From Acinetobacter ursingii DSM 16037 = CIP 107286 (GTDB lineage: Bacteria; Pseudomonadota; Gammaproteobacteria; Pseudomonadales; Moraxellaceae): a stretch of 64,000 nucleotides of DNA. The stretch lies in the NCBI RefSeq assembly GCF_000368825.1, contig NZ_KB849717.1, positions 1,091,601-1,155,600 of the forward strand, read 5' to 3'. This document shows positions 47,114 through 56,038 of the stretch, one piece after another. Both the position numbers and the translations under genes were made by a program. The number at the start of each line of letters is the position of its first letter. The first letter of the stretch is position 1. Below the pieces are notes generated by a model. That model ran no database searches and was not told where the DNA came from. It saw nothing but the letters and a program-made list of their open reading frames with translations.

Positions 47114-47797
47114 ATGATCCATCATATTCCTCAAGTACTGAGCAAACAACAGGTCGCGGAATTTAGAACATTGATGGAATCAGCCACTTGGGTTGGAGGT
47201 AAAGTGACTGCGGGAACTTTGTCTGCCTCAGTTAAGCACAATCAGCAATTATCTGAACAAGATCCCTTGACCCAGCATTTAAGCGATCTGGTGATTAAGG
47301 CTATCTGGAATCATCCCACATTCCAAACCGCAGCCCTTCCCCATCAAATTATTCCACCTTTGTTTAATCGTTACAATGAACATGAAAGTTTTGGATTTCA
47401 TGTCGATAATTCGATTCGTCTAATCCGTGGTACAACTGAACAAATCCGCACCGATTTATCCTGCACCTTATTTTTAAGTGAACCAGATGAATATGACGGT
47501 GGTGAACTTGTCATTGAAGATACTTATGGCTACCACGAAGTTAAACTTCCCGCAGGCGATGTCGTACTTTATCCTGCAACCAGTTTACATGAGGTCAGTA
47601 GTATTACTCGTGGTACACGTTTCGCTTCTTTTTTCTGGGTACAAAGTTTAATTCGCGATGATAACAAACGGCATTTATTATTTACTTTGGATGAGTCCGT
47701 TCGCAATTTACGTATGCAACATGGCGACCATTATCCAGAAGTAATGAAGCTCACTAACATTTATCATAATCTGATGCGAATGTGGTCTGAGTTATAA
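47114..47797 (+). CDS. Fe(II)-dependent PKHD-type hydroxylase (PiuC/YbiX)
   Basis: The 227-residue protein is a Fe(II)/2-oxoglutarate dioxygenase with the HxD motif in FGFHVDNS and a distal His and Arg in LHEVSSITRGTRFASFFW. It matches the PiuC/YbiX family, whose genes lie beside iron-siderophore receptors. Its substrate is unknown; a role in processing the siderophore or a related molecule is suspected. It starts 105 bases after the receptor gene, behind a terminator. Confidence 0.92.
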   Translation: MIHHIPQVLSKQQVAEFRTLMESATWVGGKVTAGTLSASVKHNQQLSEQDPLTQHLSDLVIKAIWNHPTFQTAALPHQIIPPLFNRYNEHESFGFHVDNSIRLIRGTTEQIRTDLSCTLFLSEPDEYDGGELVIEDTYGYHEVKLPAGDVVLYPATSLHEVSSITRGTRFASFFWVQSLIRDDNKRHLLFTLDESVRNLRMQHGDHYPEVMKLTNIYHNLMRMWSEL

Positions 47798-47931
47798 AAC
47801 CTGCTCCGCAAATCCATAAATAAAAAATATCACCAACATAGAATCATTATTAGGAAAATATTTCCTCATAAATTGCAAATTATGCAAAAAACAGGGAAAT
47901 ATTTTCCATTTATTCAAATTAAAATTTAAGA

Positions 47932-47937
47932 TATGAT
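47932..47937 (+). promoter_or_regulatory. Candidate -10 element for leuA
   Basis: TATGAT at 47932-47937, with a weak -35 TTTATT 17 bases upstream (47909-47914), would start the leuA transcript near 47944. This is a tentative placement. Confidence 0.35.
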
Positions 47938-47954
47938 TTTGCATATGCGGCGTT

Positions 47955-48002
47955 TTTCACCTACACTCAAATGAGTCGTAAAATCTTTTTACGCAGGTGA
48001 AA
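47955..48002 (+). ncRNA. Predicted three-way-junction structure in the leuA leader
   Basis: An outer stem TTTCACCT (47955-47962) / AGGTGAAA (47995-48002) encloses two small hairpins: ACTC-AAAT-GAGT and GTAAAA-TCT-TTTTAC. It precedes the leader peptide ORF. Its role is unknown. Confidence 0.4.
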
Positions 48003-48031
48003 CCACTAAGCTTATTTAATGGTATACGGAA

Positions 48032-48124
48032 ATGAAATACATTTTTGCTTTTTCCAAGTCTACATCTGATTTGAATACACTCCTGATGCTGCGCCAAGCG
48101 CGCATACTCTCTTTTTGCCTGTAA
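48032..48124 (+). CDS. leuA leader peptide
   Basis: A 30-residue ORF from ATG 48032 to TAA 48122-48124 contains six leucines, including the cluster L17-L-M-L20, and ends 116 bases before leuA. Position and leucine content fit a transcription attenuation leader peptide. Its ribosome site (GGA) is very close to the ATG. It is too short for most ORF finders. Confidence 0.6.
   Translation: MKYIFAFSKSTSDLNTLLMLRQARILSFCL
48086..48116 (+). promoter_or_regulatory. Attenuator-like hairpin within the leuA leader ORF
   Basis: ATGCTGCGC (48086-48094) pairs with GCGCGCAT (48098-48105) with one bulged T, followed 6 bases later by five T residues. It overlaps the leucine codon cluster, so ribosome position would control its folding. 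Confidence 0.45.
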
Positions 48125-48240
48125 AATTGGCCTCAAAATTTTTCGTTATTTTCTTTTAATCGTTTTATTTAAACACCATATATAAAGTAGTGAGTTGCCT
48201 GAAAATATAGAGCAAGCGCACTACAACAAGGAGTTATCTC

Positions 48241-49938
48241 ATGATGTTGGCAGATCCAAGCAAAAAATATCGCCGTATGTACCAGCGCGTCGATTTACCT
48301 GACCGCCAATGGCCGAATAACGAAATTACCAAAGCGCCGATCTGGATGAGTACCGACTTGCGTGACGGTAACCAAGCCATTTTTGAACCGATGGACATCG
48401 ATCAAAAGTTTAAAATGTTCCAGATGTTGGTCAAAATTGGTTTCAAACACATTGAAATTGGTTTTCCATCGGCGTCTCAAGTAGATTTTGACTTCACTCG
48501 TAAATTGATTGAAGAAAACCACATTCCAGATGATGTCTATATTGAAGTGTTGGTACAAGCACGTGATCATTTAATTGAGCGTACCTTTGAGTCTTTGGTC
48601 GGTGCAAAACGCGCGATTGTGCATATCTATAATGCTAATTCACCGACCTTCCGTCAAAAAGTATTGAATGTTGATGCCAATGGCTCTAAAGCTTTAGCGG
48701 TTAATGCTGCTAAAAAAATTAAAGAAATTGCAGCGCAATATCCTGAAACTGAATGGGTATTTCAGTACAGCCCAGAATGTTTTTCTGCTACAGAATTAGA
48801 AGTCGCTAAAGACGTCTGCGATGCGGTGACTGAAATCTGGGAAGCATCAGCAGACAATAAAGTGATTTTAAACTTGCCTGCAACAGTCGAAGTTTCAACA
48901 CCAAATGTTTATGCAGACCAAATCGAATGGATGCACCGTAATCTTGCCCGTCGTGATGGAGTGATCATTTCTGTTCACTGTCATAATGACCGTGGCTGTG
49001 GGATTGCAGCGTCTGAACTTGCGATTATGGCTGGAGCAGACCGTGTTGAAGGTTGCGTATTTGGTAATGGTGAACGCACAGGTAATGTTGATGTCGCGGC
49101 GATTGCTTTAAATATGTACACGCAGGGTGTTGCACCCGAGTTAGATTTCTCCAACATCAATGAAGTGATTGCCATCATTGAAGAATGTACGGGCTTACCG
49201 GTGCATCCACGCCATCCTTATGCGGGTGATTTGGTCTTCACGGCATTCTCAGGGTCACATCAGGATGCCATCAAAAAAGGCTTTGAATTCCAGAAAAACG
49301 AAGAAATCTGGGATATGCCTTACTTGCCAATCGATCCAAAAGACTTGGGTCGTGACTACGATGCAGTGATTCGTGTCAATAGCCAGTCGGGTAAAGGCGG
49401 CATTGCTTACTTGTTAGAATCTCACTACAACGTGGTATTGCCGCGTCGTTTACAGATTGAATTTTCACAAATTGTGCAACAACATACCGACAGCAACGGT
49501 ACGGAAATTAGTGCAACTGAAATCTGGAATTTGTTCCAAGACACTTACGTAAATGCTAAACAGCAGCACTATACCGCAAAAAACTATCGCCTTTCTGACG
49601 TAAATGGCACGCAGGCAATTGAACTCGAAGTGGATATTGATGGTGAAATCCAACAATTACGTGGCGAAGGCAATGGTCCAATTTCGGCTTTCTTAAATGC
49701 GCTTCAATTGCCGATTGATGTATTGAACTATGAAGAACGTAGCATTAGCTCTGGTGCCAACGCCAAGGCCTTGACCTTGATTGAAATTCAAGTCAAAGGA
49801 ACAGGTAAGAGTGCGTTTGGAGCAGGAATCCATGACAACACCGTGACCTCATCCATTGAAGCGATTTTGGCCTCAACCAATCGTTTAATTGAACAAGGTG
49901 TCTTGAGCACAGATCAAGTGGCCGCTGCCGCTGTATAA
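48241..49938 (+). CDS. leuA: 2-isopropylmalate synthase LeuA (long form)
   Basis: LeuA condenses acetyl-CoA with 2-oxoisovalerate, the first step of leucine synthesis. The 565-residue protein has the HMG-CoA-lyase-like catalytic motif [14 protein letters not shown], the HCHNDRGCG metal motif, and a C-terminal regulatory domain for leucine feedback. It belongs to the longer LeuA group (about 560 residues) rather than the E. coli-type of about 520. AAGGAG lies 7 bases before the ATG. The leader upstream suggests attenuation control. Confidence 0.96.
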   Translation: MMLADPSKKYRRMYQRVDLPDRQWPNNEITKAPIWMSTDLRDGNQAIFEPMDIDQKFKMFQMLVKIGFKHIEIGFPSASQVDFDFTRKLIEENHIPDDVYIEVLVQARDHLIERTFESLVGAKRAIVHIYNANSPTFRQKVLNVDANGSKALAVNAAKKIKEIAAQYPETEWVFQYSPECFSATELEVAKDVCDAVTEIWEASADNKVILNLPATVEVSTPNVYADQIEWMHRNLARRDGVIISVHCHNDRGCGIAASELAIMAGADRVEGCVFGNGERTGNVDVAAIALNMYTQGVAPELDFSNINEVIAIIEECTGLPVHPRHPYAGDLVFTAFSGSHQDAIKKGFEFQKNEEIWDMPYLPIDPKDLGRDYDAVIRVNSQSGKGGIAYLLESHYNVVLPRRLQIEFSQIVQQHTDSNGTEISATEIWNLFQDTYVNAKQQHYTAKNYRLSDVNGTQAIELEVDIDGEIQQLRGEGNGPISAFLNALQLPIDVLNYEERSISSGANAKALTLIEIQVKGTGKSAFGAGIHDNTVTSSIEAILASTNRLIEQGVLSTDQVAAAAV

Positions 49939-49959
49939 ACTACGTAAAACACTCTTTTT

Positions 49960-49990
49960 GAAAGGATACCTATGGTATCCTTTCTTTATT
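49960..49990 (+). terminator. Intrinsic terminator of leuA
   Basis: GAAAGGATACC (49960-49970) / GGTATCCTTTC (49974-49984), 11 perfect base pairs with a 3-base loop, followed by TTTATTATT. The in-frame ATG at 49972 in this hairpin is therefore not the metX start. Confidence 0.88.
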
Positions 49991-50022
49991 ATTGGTTTAA
50001 AGATAGAAGGCGAATCGCTCCC

Positions 50023-51186
50023 GTGTCTTTTGCATCTGACTCCGTGGGTTTGGTCACTCCACAAAAGTTTCAATTTGAACACCCTCTACATTTAGAATGT
50101 GGCCGCAGCTTACCGCGTTTCGAACTGATGGTTGAAACCTATGGTACTTTAAATGCAGATCAATCTAACGCGATTTTGATTTGTCATGCGCTTTCTGGGC
50201 ATCATCATGCGGCGGGTTATCATCACGAAGATGACAAAAAATCAGGATGGTGGGATGCCTGTATTGGCCCAGGCAAAGCGATTGATACCAATCATTTTTT
50301 TGTGGTTGCACTGAATAATATTGGCGGATGTAATGGCTCGACTGGCCCAACTTCGCCCAATCCTGAAAATGAAAACCGTCCTTACGGCCCAGATTTTCCT
50401 TTGGTCACCGTGCGTGACTGGGTCAAAACCCAAACTATGCTTTCAGATCGATTGGGCATTGATGTTTGGTATGCGGTGATTGGTGGGTCATTGGGCGGCA
50501 TGCAGGCCTTACAATGGTCAGTGGACTATCCTGATCGTTTAAAAAATTGTGTGATTATTGCCAGTGCACCTAAACTTTCAGCACAGAATATCGCGTTTAA
50601 CGAAGTCGCGCGCCAATCCATCCTGTCCGACCCTGATTTTTATCATGGTCGTTATCTGGAAAATGATAGCTATCCAAAACGCGGATTGATTTTGGCGCGG
50701 ATGGTGGGTCACATCACCTATTTATCTGAAGAAGCGATGAAACAAAAATTTGGTCGTGATTTAAAATCAGGCAAATTTATGTATGGCTTTGATGTCGAAT
50801 TTCAGGTGGAAAGCTATCTGCGCTATCAGGGTGAACAATTTAGCCGAAATTTTGATGCCAATACCTATTTGATTATGACCAAGGCACTGGACTATTTTGA
50901 CCCATCACGTGAGTATGAGCAGTCATTGACTAAAGCAATGGCGCAAACCCAATGTCGTTTCCTCGTGATTTCCTTCACTACAGACTGGCGTTTTGCCCCA
51001 GAACGTTCTCAGGAAATTGTCGATGCACTTATTAGCAATCATAAACCTGTGACTTATCTGGATATCGATGCTGAACAAGGGCATGATTCATTTTTATTTC
51101 CTATTCCACTCTATGTAAAAACGCTACGGGCTTTTTTAGGCGGTGAAGCGCTTTTAAAATCTACCCCACATGTGGAGGCGATCTGA
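50023..51186 (+). CDS. metX: Homoserine O-acyltransferase MetX
   Basis: MetX acylates homoserine in methionine synthesis (succinyl or acetyl donor not determined). The GTG at 50023 is chosen because the longer frame's ATG (49972) sits in the leuA terminator and because 387 residues fits the family. The alpha/beta hydrolase has the nucleophile elbow [12 protein letters not shown] and a C-terminal EQGHDSF His. AAGG lies 12 bases upstream, somewhat far. metW begins one base before the stop ends. Confidence 0.95.
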   Translation: MSFASDSVGLVTPQKFQFEHPLHLECGRSLPRFELMVETYGTLNADQSNAILICHALSGHHHAAGYHHEDDKKSGWWDACIGPGKAIDTNHFFVVALNNIGGCNGSTGPTSPNPENENRPYGPDFPLVTVRDWVKTQTMLSDRLGIDVWYAVIGGSLGGMQALQWSVDYPDRLKNCVIIASAPKLSAQNIAFNEVARQSILSDPDFYHGRYLENDSYPKRGLILARMVGHITYLSEEAMKQKFGRDLKSGKFMYGFDVEFQVESYLRYQGEQFSRNFDANTYLIMTKALDYFDPSREYEQSLTKAMAQTQCRFLVISFTTDWRFAPERSQEIVDALISNHKPVTYLDIDAEQGHDSFLFPIPLYVKTLRAFLGGEALLKSTPHVEAI

Positions 51187-51779
51187 TGCGTATCGACCAA
51201 CAACTTGCGGAAAAGTGGATTAAACCGGGTTCCAGTGTGCTGGATTTAGGCTGTGGCGATGGTGAATTATTGGCTCATATGAGCAAAAAACACCAAATTC
51301 ATGCTTATGGGCTAGAAATTGATCAAGAAAAGATTGCAATTGCGGTCAGTCGCGGGTTAAATATTATTCAGCAAGACTTGAATCTTGGCTTGAGCCGTTT
51401 TGCCGACCAGTCTTTTGACAATGTCGTCATGGCGCAGGCTTTGCAGGCTGTAGATGCACCAGACGTTTTATTACGTGACATGGTGCGAGTGGGCAAACAA
51501 GCCATCATTACTTTTCCAAACTTTGCGCACTGGAAGACGCGCTCGTTTTTGGCTTTGAAAGGAATGATGCCTGTTTCAGATGCATTACCTTATATGTGGT
51601 ATAACACGCCCAATATTCATTTATGTACTTTCCGAGATTTTGAAGCACTGTGTGCAGAAAATCAGATTCGGATTATTAATCGACTTGCCGTCAATGGGAA
51701 TCAGCAAGGGAGCTTTTTAAGTAAGCATGTCCCTAATTTGTTTGGTGAAGTCGCAATATATCGAGTGAGCGCTCTATGA
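51186..51779 (+). CDS. metW: Methionine biosynthesis protein MetW
   Basis: The 197-residue methyltransferase-fold protein has the SAM-binding motif VLDLGCGDGELL and the QALQAVDAPDVLLRDMVRVG segment. It forms the conserved metX-metW pair (start codon overlapping the metX stop by one base) and is needed for, or stimulates, the homoserine acyltransferase in some bacteria. It overlaps the following Sel1 gene by 4 bases. Confidence 0.95.
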   Translation: MRIDQQLAEKWIKPGSSVLDLGCGDGELLAHMSKKHQIHAYGLEIDQEKIAIAVSRGLNIIQQDLNLGLSRFADQSFDNVVMAQALQAVDAPDVLLRDMVRVGKQAIITFPNFAHWKTRSFLALKGMMPVSDALPYMWYNTPNIHLCTFRDFEALCAENQIRIINRLAVNGNQQGSFLSKHVPNLFGEVAIYRVSAL

Positions 51780-52363
51780 AAAAAACATTATTCAGCACAC
51801 TAGTAGTTGGACTTTTAAGTATTCACGCACATGCTGATTACGTTGCCCAACCACAATCTATTGCAGCACAAGCTGCACATTATTCTACAATGGGGATTAC
51901 CGATCTGATGAAAGCTGCTAAAGCGGGTCAGGCGGGTGCACAATTTTATTTAGGTTCGCATTACCAATACGGTAAAGATGTGGCCAAAGATGATAAACAA
52001 GCTTTTACATGGTTTAAAGCCGCAGCAGATCAGGGATTATCCCCTGCTCAGCTCAATGTCGGCCGTATGTATGCAGATGGCGTTGGCGTTGCTAAAAATG
52101 AAGCGATGGCGCGTAAATACTTTGAAAAAGCAGCCAGTAATGGTGACAACCGTGCTAGTTATAATCTCGCGATGATGGAAGAGCAAAAGAAAAACTATCA
52201 GGGCGCGTATCAATGGTATGAGTTATCAACTCGTGATGGCATGTTGGATAATAAAGTGATTAACATGTCACAAAGCAAAAAAACGGCGTTGGCTGCCAAT
52301 TTAACCCAAGATCAGATTCGTCAAGCGGTTGATCGTGCGGATAAGTGGATTCAGGCGCAGTAA
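51776..52363 (+). CDS. Secreted Sel1-repeat protein
   Basis: The protein (195 residues) has a signal peptide (cleavage near AHAD at residue 20) followed by Sel1-like TPR repeats: AGAQFYLGSHYQYGKDVAKDD, SPAQLNVGRMYADGVGVAKNE and a third unit around NRASYNLAMMEEQKKNYQGA. Such repeats form helical scaffolds for protein binding in the periplasm. It overlaps metW by 4 bases, so it is co-translated with the methionine genes; the reason is unknown. Confidence 0.85.
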   Translation: MKKTLFSTLVVGLLSIHAHADYVAQPQSIAAQAAHYSTMGITDLMKAAKAGQAGAQFYLGSHYQYGKDVAKDDKQAFTWFKAAADQGLSPAQLNVGRMYADGVGVAKNEAMARKYFEKAASNGDNRASYNLAMMEEQKKNYQGAYQWYELSTRDGMLDNKVINMSQSKKTALAANLTQDQIRQAVDRADKWIQAQ

Positions 52364-52377
52364 GTTCTTCAAATTTT

Positions 52378-52406
52378 AAAGCACCTTCGGGTGCTTTTTG
52401 TTTTTT
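52378..52406 (+). terminator. Intrinsic terminator after the Sel1 gene
   Basis: AAAGCACC-TTCG-GGTGCTTT with a stable UUCG loop is followed by a T-rich run. It separates the metX line from rdgB. Confidence 0.88.
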
Positions 52407-52435
52407 AATTTTCTCTTTTTATTCGGGTTTTGATT

Positions 52436-53065
52436 ATGTCTGCACCACATTGGCTCTCTCAAGGTACTTTAGTTTTAGCCAGTAACAACAAAGGTAAAAT
52501 TACCGAGTTTGAAAAACTCTTTGCAGAGTTAAAACTTCCCGTGGATGTTATTCCTCAAGGGCAACTGGACATTCCAGATGCGATTGAAGATGGACTGAGC
52601 TTCATTGAAAATGCCATTATTAAAGCACGACATGCGTCTAAAATTTCAGGAAAACCTGCCATTGCAGATGATTCTGGCATCTGTGTTCCTGTATTAGACG
52701 GCGCACCGGGTATCTATTCAGCACGTTATGCGGGTAATCATGGCAATGATAGCGCCAATAATGAAAAACTTTTAAATGACTTAAAACCATTTCGTCAAAA
52801 TGGGCAAGTGATTGAAGGAATGTTTGTCTGTGTATTGGCTTTGGTTGAACATGCAGAAGATCCACTTCCACAAATCTTTCAGGGTTTCTGGCATGGCGAA
52901 ATTTTAGAAGCAGCGCGTGGTGAACATGGCTTCGGTTACGACCCATTATTTTGGTTGCCAGAACTTGGCATCAGCAGTGCGGAAATGAGTAAGGAAGAAA
53001 AAAATAAAATCAGCCATCGTGGGCAGGCAATGCAACGTTTTCGTGAGAGTTTGGCTCACGTATAA
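52436..53065 (+). CDS. rdgB: dITP/XTP pyrophosphatase RdgB
   Basis: RdgB removes non-canonical purine nucleoside triphosphates. The ATG at 52436 gives 209 residues; an in-frame TTG 6 bases earlier is unlikely. Signature segments are LASNNKGKITEFEKL, the FIENAIIKARHA and ADDSGICVPVLDGAPGIYSARYAG blocks, and GFGYDPLFW. The lysine/aspartate catalytic residues are present. It stands alone. Confidence 0.95.
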   Translation: MSAPHWLSQGTLVLASNNKGKITEFEKLFAELKLPVDVIPQGQLDIPDAIEDGLSFIENAIIKARHASKISGKPAIADDSGICVPVLDGAPGIYSARYAGNHGNDSANNEKLLNDLKPFRQNGQVIEGMFVCVLALVEHAEDPLPQIFQGFWHGEILEAARGEHGFGYDPLFWLPELGISSAEMSKEEKNKISHRGQAMQRFRESLAHV

Positions 53066-53122
53066 AGAACCCTCTCAACAAGAAACATACACATAGATTT
53101 GAATATAAAATAGAGATGCACG

Positions 53123-53223
53123 ACCGTGACGGCGGCATGGATGCCGCCCGTTTGGCTGTGGTATCAAGGACGTACCATCAGCCAAACAAAGGATTTTTGT
53201 TACTTTTCATCCTTGAAAAGTAA
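53123..53223. repeat. Multi-hairpin extragenic repeat element
   Basis: Three hairpins follow one another: GGCGGCAT/ATGCCGCC (53131-53148), a 14-bp stem with one bulge (53150-53163 / 53173-53187) and TTACTTTTCA/TGAAAAGTAA (53200-53223). No ORF spans it. The density of inverted repeats and sharply higher GC in the first part suggest a repeated intergenic element; copy number cannot be judged here. Confidence 0.55.
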
Positions 53224-53371
53224 AGAATGAGAAAACTACACATCACTTATTTCCTATTAAAATACATTGAAAAACATATACTTACAATAATTTATATTGT
53301 AAATATATTTTGATTTAAAACATTGCGAACGACGTTTACACGTAGAATATTTATTCTGGATATTTATAGAT

Positions 53372-54250
53372 TTAAAAATAAAAATGCAGCAACATTCCAT
53401 AAACTGCAATCACCACACAACTCACAATCGTACCCGACGCAATATACTTCGCTGAAACTCCAGTCCCCTGATAATGCGTTTCAAGCGCCACAATATTTGC
53501 CGCAGGCGGTAAACAGAACAATAAAAACATGACACCGATATATTGCTGAACATGTGGAATCGGTAGATAAAAATAAGCAATACTACACAATGCTATACCA
53601 CAAATGATTTTAAGCGCTAAAATCATGCTACTTCGTTTTAAATCATCTACATTGACTTTGGTTCGTCGTAACCACATGCCCAATACACACATTCCTGCAA
53701 AGGTCATTCCGATCTTACTGGCACTATAAACGTGATCAACCCAATAGGTTTCTTGGATATTTTGCAGCTCCATCAACCTAAATAATCCAGCTAAAACCAA
53801 AGCCACAAAAGGTGGAGATTGCATCACTTTTTTTACAATGACCGATTTTTCTTGCGGCTCCGAAGACACCGCAGTGACAGCCCAAATATTGCCAAAAATA
53901 GACCCGCCAATATATAAAGCCACCATCGCAGAACTGATTTGAGTACCAAATAAAGCAATCGCGAATGGAAAACCCAGCCACGCCATATTGACATAGCTAA
54001 AGCATAATGCGCCTAAACGATCTTTAAAGCATTGCATAAACAACGCATATAACAAAACTGCGGAGACGAAACTAAAGAGCATCAGACTTAAACTACCCGT
54101 CTGATAAAACACCATATTGTAAATAATCACAATCGGAATAAAGACACGGGCCAATAAAGTCGCAAATGCAGGTTTGAGACCAACAGCGAATCGCGTTTGA
54201 GCCAGTATCCATCCAACAACAAAGGCGATCAGTGGGAGAATAAGATTCAC
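53372..54250 (-). CDS. AEC-family permease
   Basis: The 292-residue protein is almost entirely hydrophobic with about 8-10 membrane segments. The N-terminal LPLIAFVVGWILA and the C-terminal GVMFLLFCLPPAANIVALETHY, with a conserved Pro-Pro/Asn, match the auxin-efflux-carrier (AEC/Mem_trans) family. Substrates of bacterial members include malonate and other organic acids; here it is unknown. It is divergent from tatA. Confidence 0.85.
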   Translation of the reverse strand: MNLILPLIAFVVGWILAQTRFAVGLKPAFATLLARVFIPIVIIYNMVFYQTGSLSLMLFSFVSAVLLYALFMQCFKDRLGALCFSYVNMAWLGFPFAIALFGTQISSAMVALYIGGSIFGNIWAVTAVSSEPQEKSVIVKKVMQSPPFVALVLAGLFRLMELQNIQETYWVDHVYSASKIGMTFAGMCVLGMWLRRTKVNVDDLKRSSMILALKIICGIALCSIAYFYLPIPHVQQYIGVMFLLFCLPPAANIVALETHYQGTGVSAKYIASGTIVSCVVIAVYGMLLHFYF

Positions 54251-54401
54251 AACATGCTCTAAAATAAGGTTTCAATCATCACGTGGAATACTAGCATTTT
54301 TCTAAAGCTAAAATTGAATTGTCTTAAAAATGAAATATTTCTGTCACTGCACTGTCACTACAGACTGTTGAAATATCCACAAACTTTTGGAGGATACAAA
54401 A

Positions 54402-54623
54402 ATGGCAGGCTTATCGATTTGGCATGTAGTGATTTTCTTGATTGTCGTGGTGCTTTTATTTGGTACCTCAAAACTTAAAAATTTGGGTAAAGATGTGGGT
54501 GGTGCAGTCAAAGACTTTAAAAAGTCAATTCGTGAAGACGAAGAAAAGTCTGCGCTTAATCAACCTAAAACGATCGATGCAGATGTGAAAAATTCTGAAC
54601 CTGTATCATCTGTAAAAGGCTAA
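54402..54623 (+). CDS. tatA: Sec-independent translocase protein TatA
   Basis: The ATG at 54402 has GGAGG about 9 bases upstream. The 73-residue protein has one N-terminal membrane helix ([18 protein letters not shown]), a hinge and an amphipathic helix with [19 protein letters not shown], the TatA signature. It polymerises to form the export pore. First of the tatABC operon. Confidence 0.95.
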   Translation: MAGLSIWHVVIFLIVVVLLFGTSKLKNLGKDVGGAVKDFKKSIREDEEKSALNQPKTIDADVKNSEPVSSVKG

Positions 54624-54635
54624 GGAACGTCCCTC

Positions 54636-55085
54636 ATGTTGAATATTGGAATGACCGAAATTCTGTGTTTTGCAGTCATCGCCATACTGGTTTTGGGCCC
54701 TGACAAGCTGCCTGAAGCGGCACGTTTTGCAGGACGCTGGTATGCCAGAATTAAACGTCATATCAGCAATATTCAAAATGAAATTGACCGTGAACTCAAA
54801 ATTTCTGAATTCCGTAAAGAAATGCAGGATGAGTTAAATCGAATTGAAGCACTCGAACGCAAAGTACAATCTCAACTGGAAGAAATAGAAAAGAGAAAAC
54901 TTTCCGAATTAGAACAAACGCCTCAAAATCATCAGGAACAACAAAAAATTGTTCGAGTGTATTCATTTATTTCAACCGCAAGCTATATTCCCTTTAAAAA
55001 CTGGCAGCAAAAAGAAAAGACTGTTGATGGTCTACCCACCACATTGCAACCGACCGCCACTATTGAACTGAAGATTGCCGTATGA
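54636..55085 (+). CDS. tatB: Sec-independent translocase protein TatB
   Basis: The 149-residue protein has a TatA/B-type membrane helix with an early Glu (MTEILCFAVIAILVLGPDKLPEA), the conserved LGPDKLP, and a long charged coiled-coil part. TatB binds twin-arginine signals with TatC. It starts 12 bases after tatA and overlaps tatC by 4 bases. The tail is shorter than in E. coli TatB. Confidence 0.93.
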   Translation: MLNIGMTEILCFAVIAILVLGPDKLPEAARFAGRWYARIKRHISNIQNEIDRELKISEFRKEMQDELNRIEALERKVQSQLEEIEKRKLSELEQTPQNHQEQQKIVRVYSFISTASYIPFKNWQQKEKTVDGLPTTLQPTATIELKIAV

Positions 55086-55843
55086 ACCAGCTACCCTCAA
55101 ATACGCTCAATACAGCAGCCGAAACACTTGAACAAATGCCATTGACCAATCATTTGGTGGTATTACGCAAACATTTATTTAGAATCGTGGGAGTAACGCT
55201 GTTTTTATTTTTTTGCTTACTTCCGTTTCGTAATTATACCTATCAATGGCTATCTGAACCTTTGCGCATGCAGTTGCCTGCATCATCCTCTATGATTGCA
55301 ACGGATGTTACTGCCACATTTATGGCTCCATTTAAGTTGAATTTATTTGTGGCGATAGTTCTCGCCATGCCGTTTATTTTGTATCAACTCTGGTTATTCA
55401 TTAAACCTGCACTGTACGCCAGAGAGCGATATTTGGCATTGCCTTTACTTGTAGGCAGCATCGTTTTGTTTTTTGCAGGCATTGCCTTTGCTTATTTCAT
55501 CACCCTGCCTGCTATTTTACATTTTTTCATTAGCGTTTCACCTGAAACAGTCGCACCAATGACCGATATCAATAGTTATCTTGAGTTCTGTCTTAAATTA
55601 TTTCTGGTATTTGGTTTTACTTTTGAAATTCCTATTGTGACTTTACTCCTCATTTTGATTGGCGTGGTGAGTACTCAAAGCCTCGCTGAAAAACGACGTT
55701 TTATAATTGTCGGCTGTTTCTTCATTTCCATGTTTATTACTCCACCAGATGCTATTTCGATGGTGATGCTCGCTGTCCCGATGTGGCTATTATTTGAGAT
55801 GGGATTGTTTTTTGGAAAACTACTAGAAAAACCAGCACATTAA
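55082..55843 (+). CDS. tatC: Sec-independent translocase protein TatC
   Basis: The 253-residue six-helix membrane protein begins with the conserved cytoplasmic part MPLTNHLVVLRKHLFRI and has the FMAPFKLNLFVAIVLAMPFILYQLW and GLAFAYF-like blocks, ending in IFITPPDA-like sequence SMFITPPDAISM. TatC is the twin-arginine receptor. It overlaps tatB by 4 bases and is followed by a terminator, then a Tat substrate. Confidence 0.96.
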   Translation: MNQLPSNTLNTAAETLEQMPLTNHLVVLRKHLFRIVGVTLFLFFCLLPFRNYTYQWLSEPLRMQLPASSSMIATDVTATFMAPFKLNLFVAIVLAMPFILYQLWLFIKPALYARERYLALPLLVGSIVLFFAGIAFAYFITLPAILHFFISVSPETVAPMTDINSYLEFCLKLFLVFGFTFEIPIVTLLLILIGVVSTQSLAEKRRFIIVGCFFISMFITPPDAISMVMLAVPMWLLFEMGLFFGKLLEKPAH

Positions 55844-55874
55844 AACTTTAAAATTAAAAACAATAACATCTTTA

Positions 55875-55912
55875 AAAGCTTGAATATTCAATATATTCAG
55901 GCTTTATTTTTA
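55875..55912 (+). terminator. Intrinsic terminator of tatABC
   Basis: AAAGCTTGAATAT (55875-55887) pairs with ATATTCAGGCTTT (55893-55905), one T-G wobble, and is followed by ATTTTTAT. Confidence 0.75.
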
Positions 55913-55976
55913 TAAAATTAATTATTTGATTTTACAAAATATATTGTCTTTAAATTGACTTAAAACCGTAAAAAAA

Positions 55977-55999
55977 ATGTCATCTAAGTTGCCTAGAAT
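55977..55999 (+). promoter_or_regulatory. Candidate phoX promoter with Pho-box-like half site
   Basis: ATGTCAT (55977-55983, six of seven matches to the Pho half-site CTGTCAT) lies 10 bases before a -10 TAGAAT (55994-55999), replacing a -35. The second half-site (GTTGCCT) is poor. PhoB control is plausible but unproven. Confidence 0.3.
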
Positions 56000-56038
56000 C
56001 AATGCCACAAATATACCCACAAACGTTATGGATTTATT

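Noticed and set aside
53323..53532. Open frame antisense to the AEC permease end
   Set aside because: It lies mostly inside the permease gene on the other strand and shows no protein-like features.
55944..55961. Second Pho-box-like pair further upstream of phoX
   Set aside because: Matches to the half-site consensus are only about four of seven in each half.
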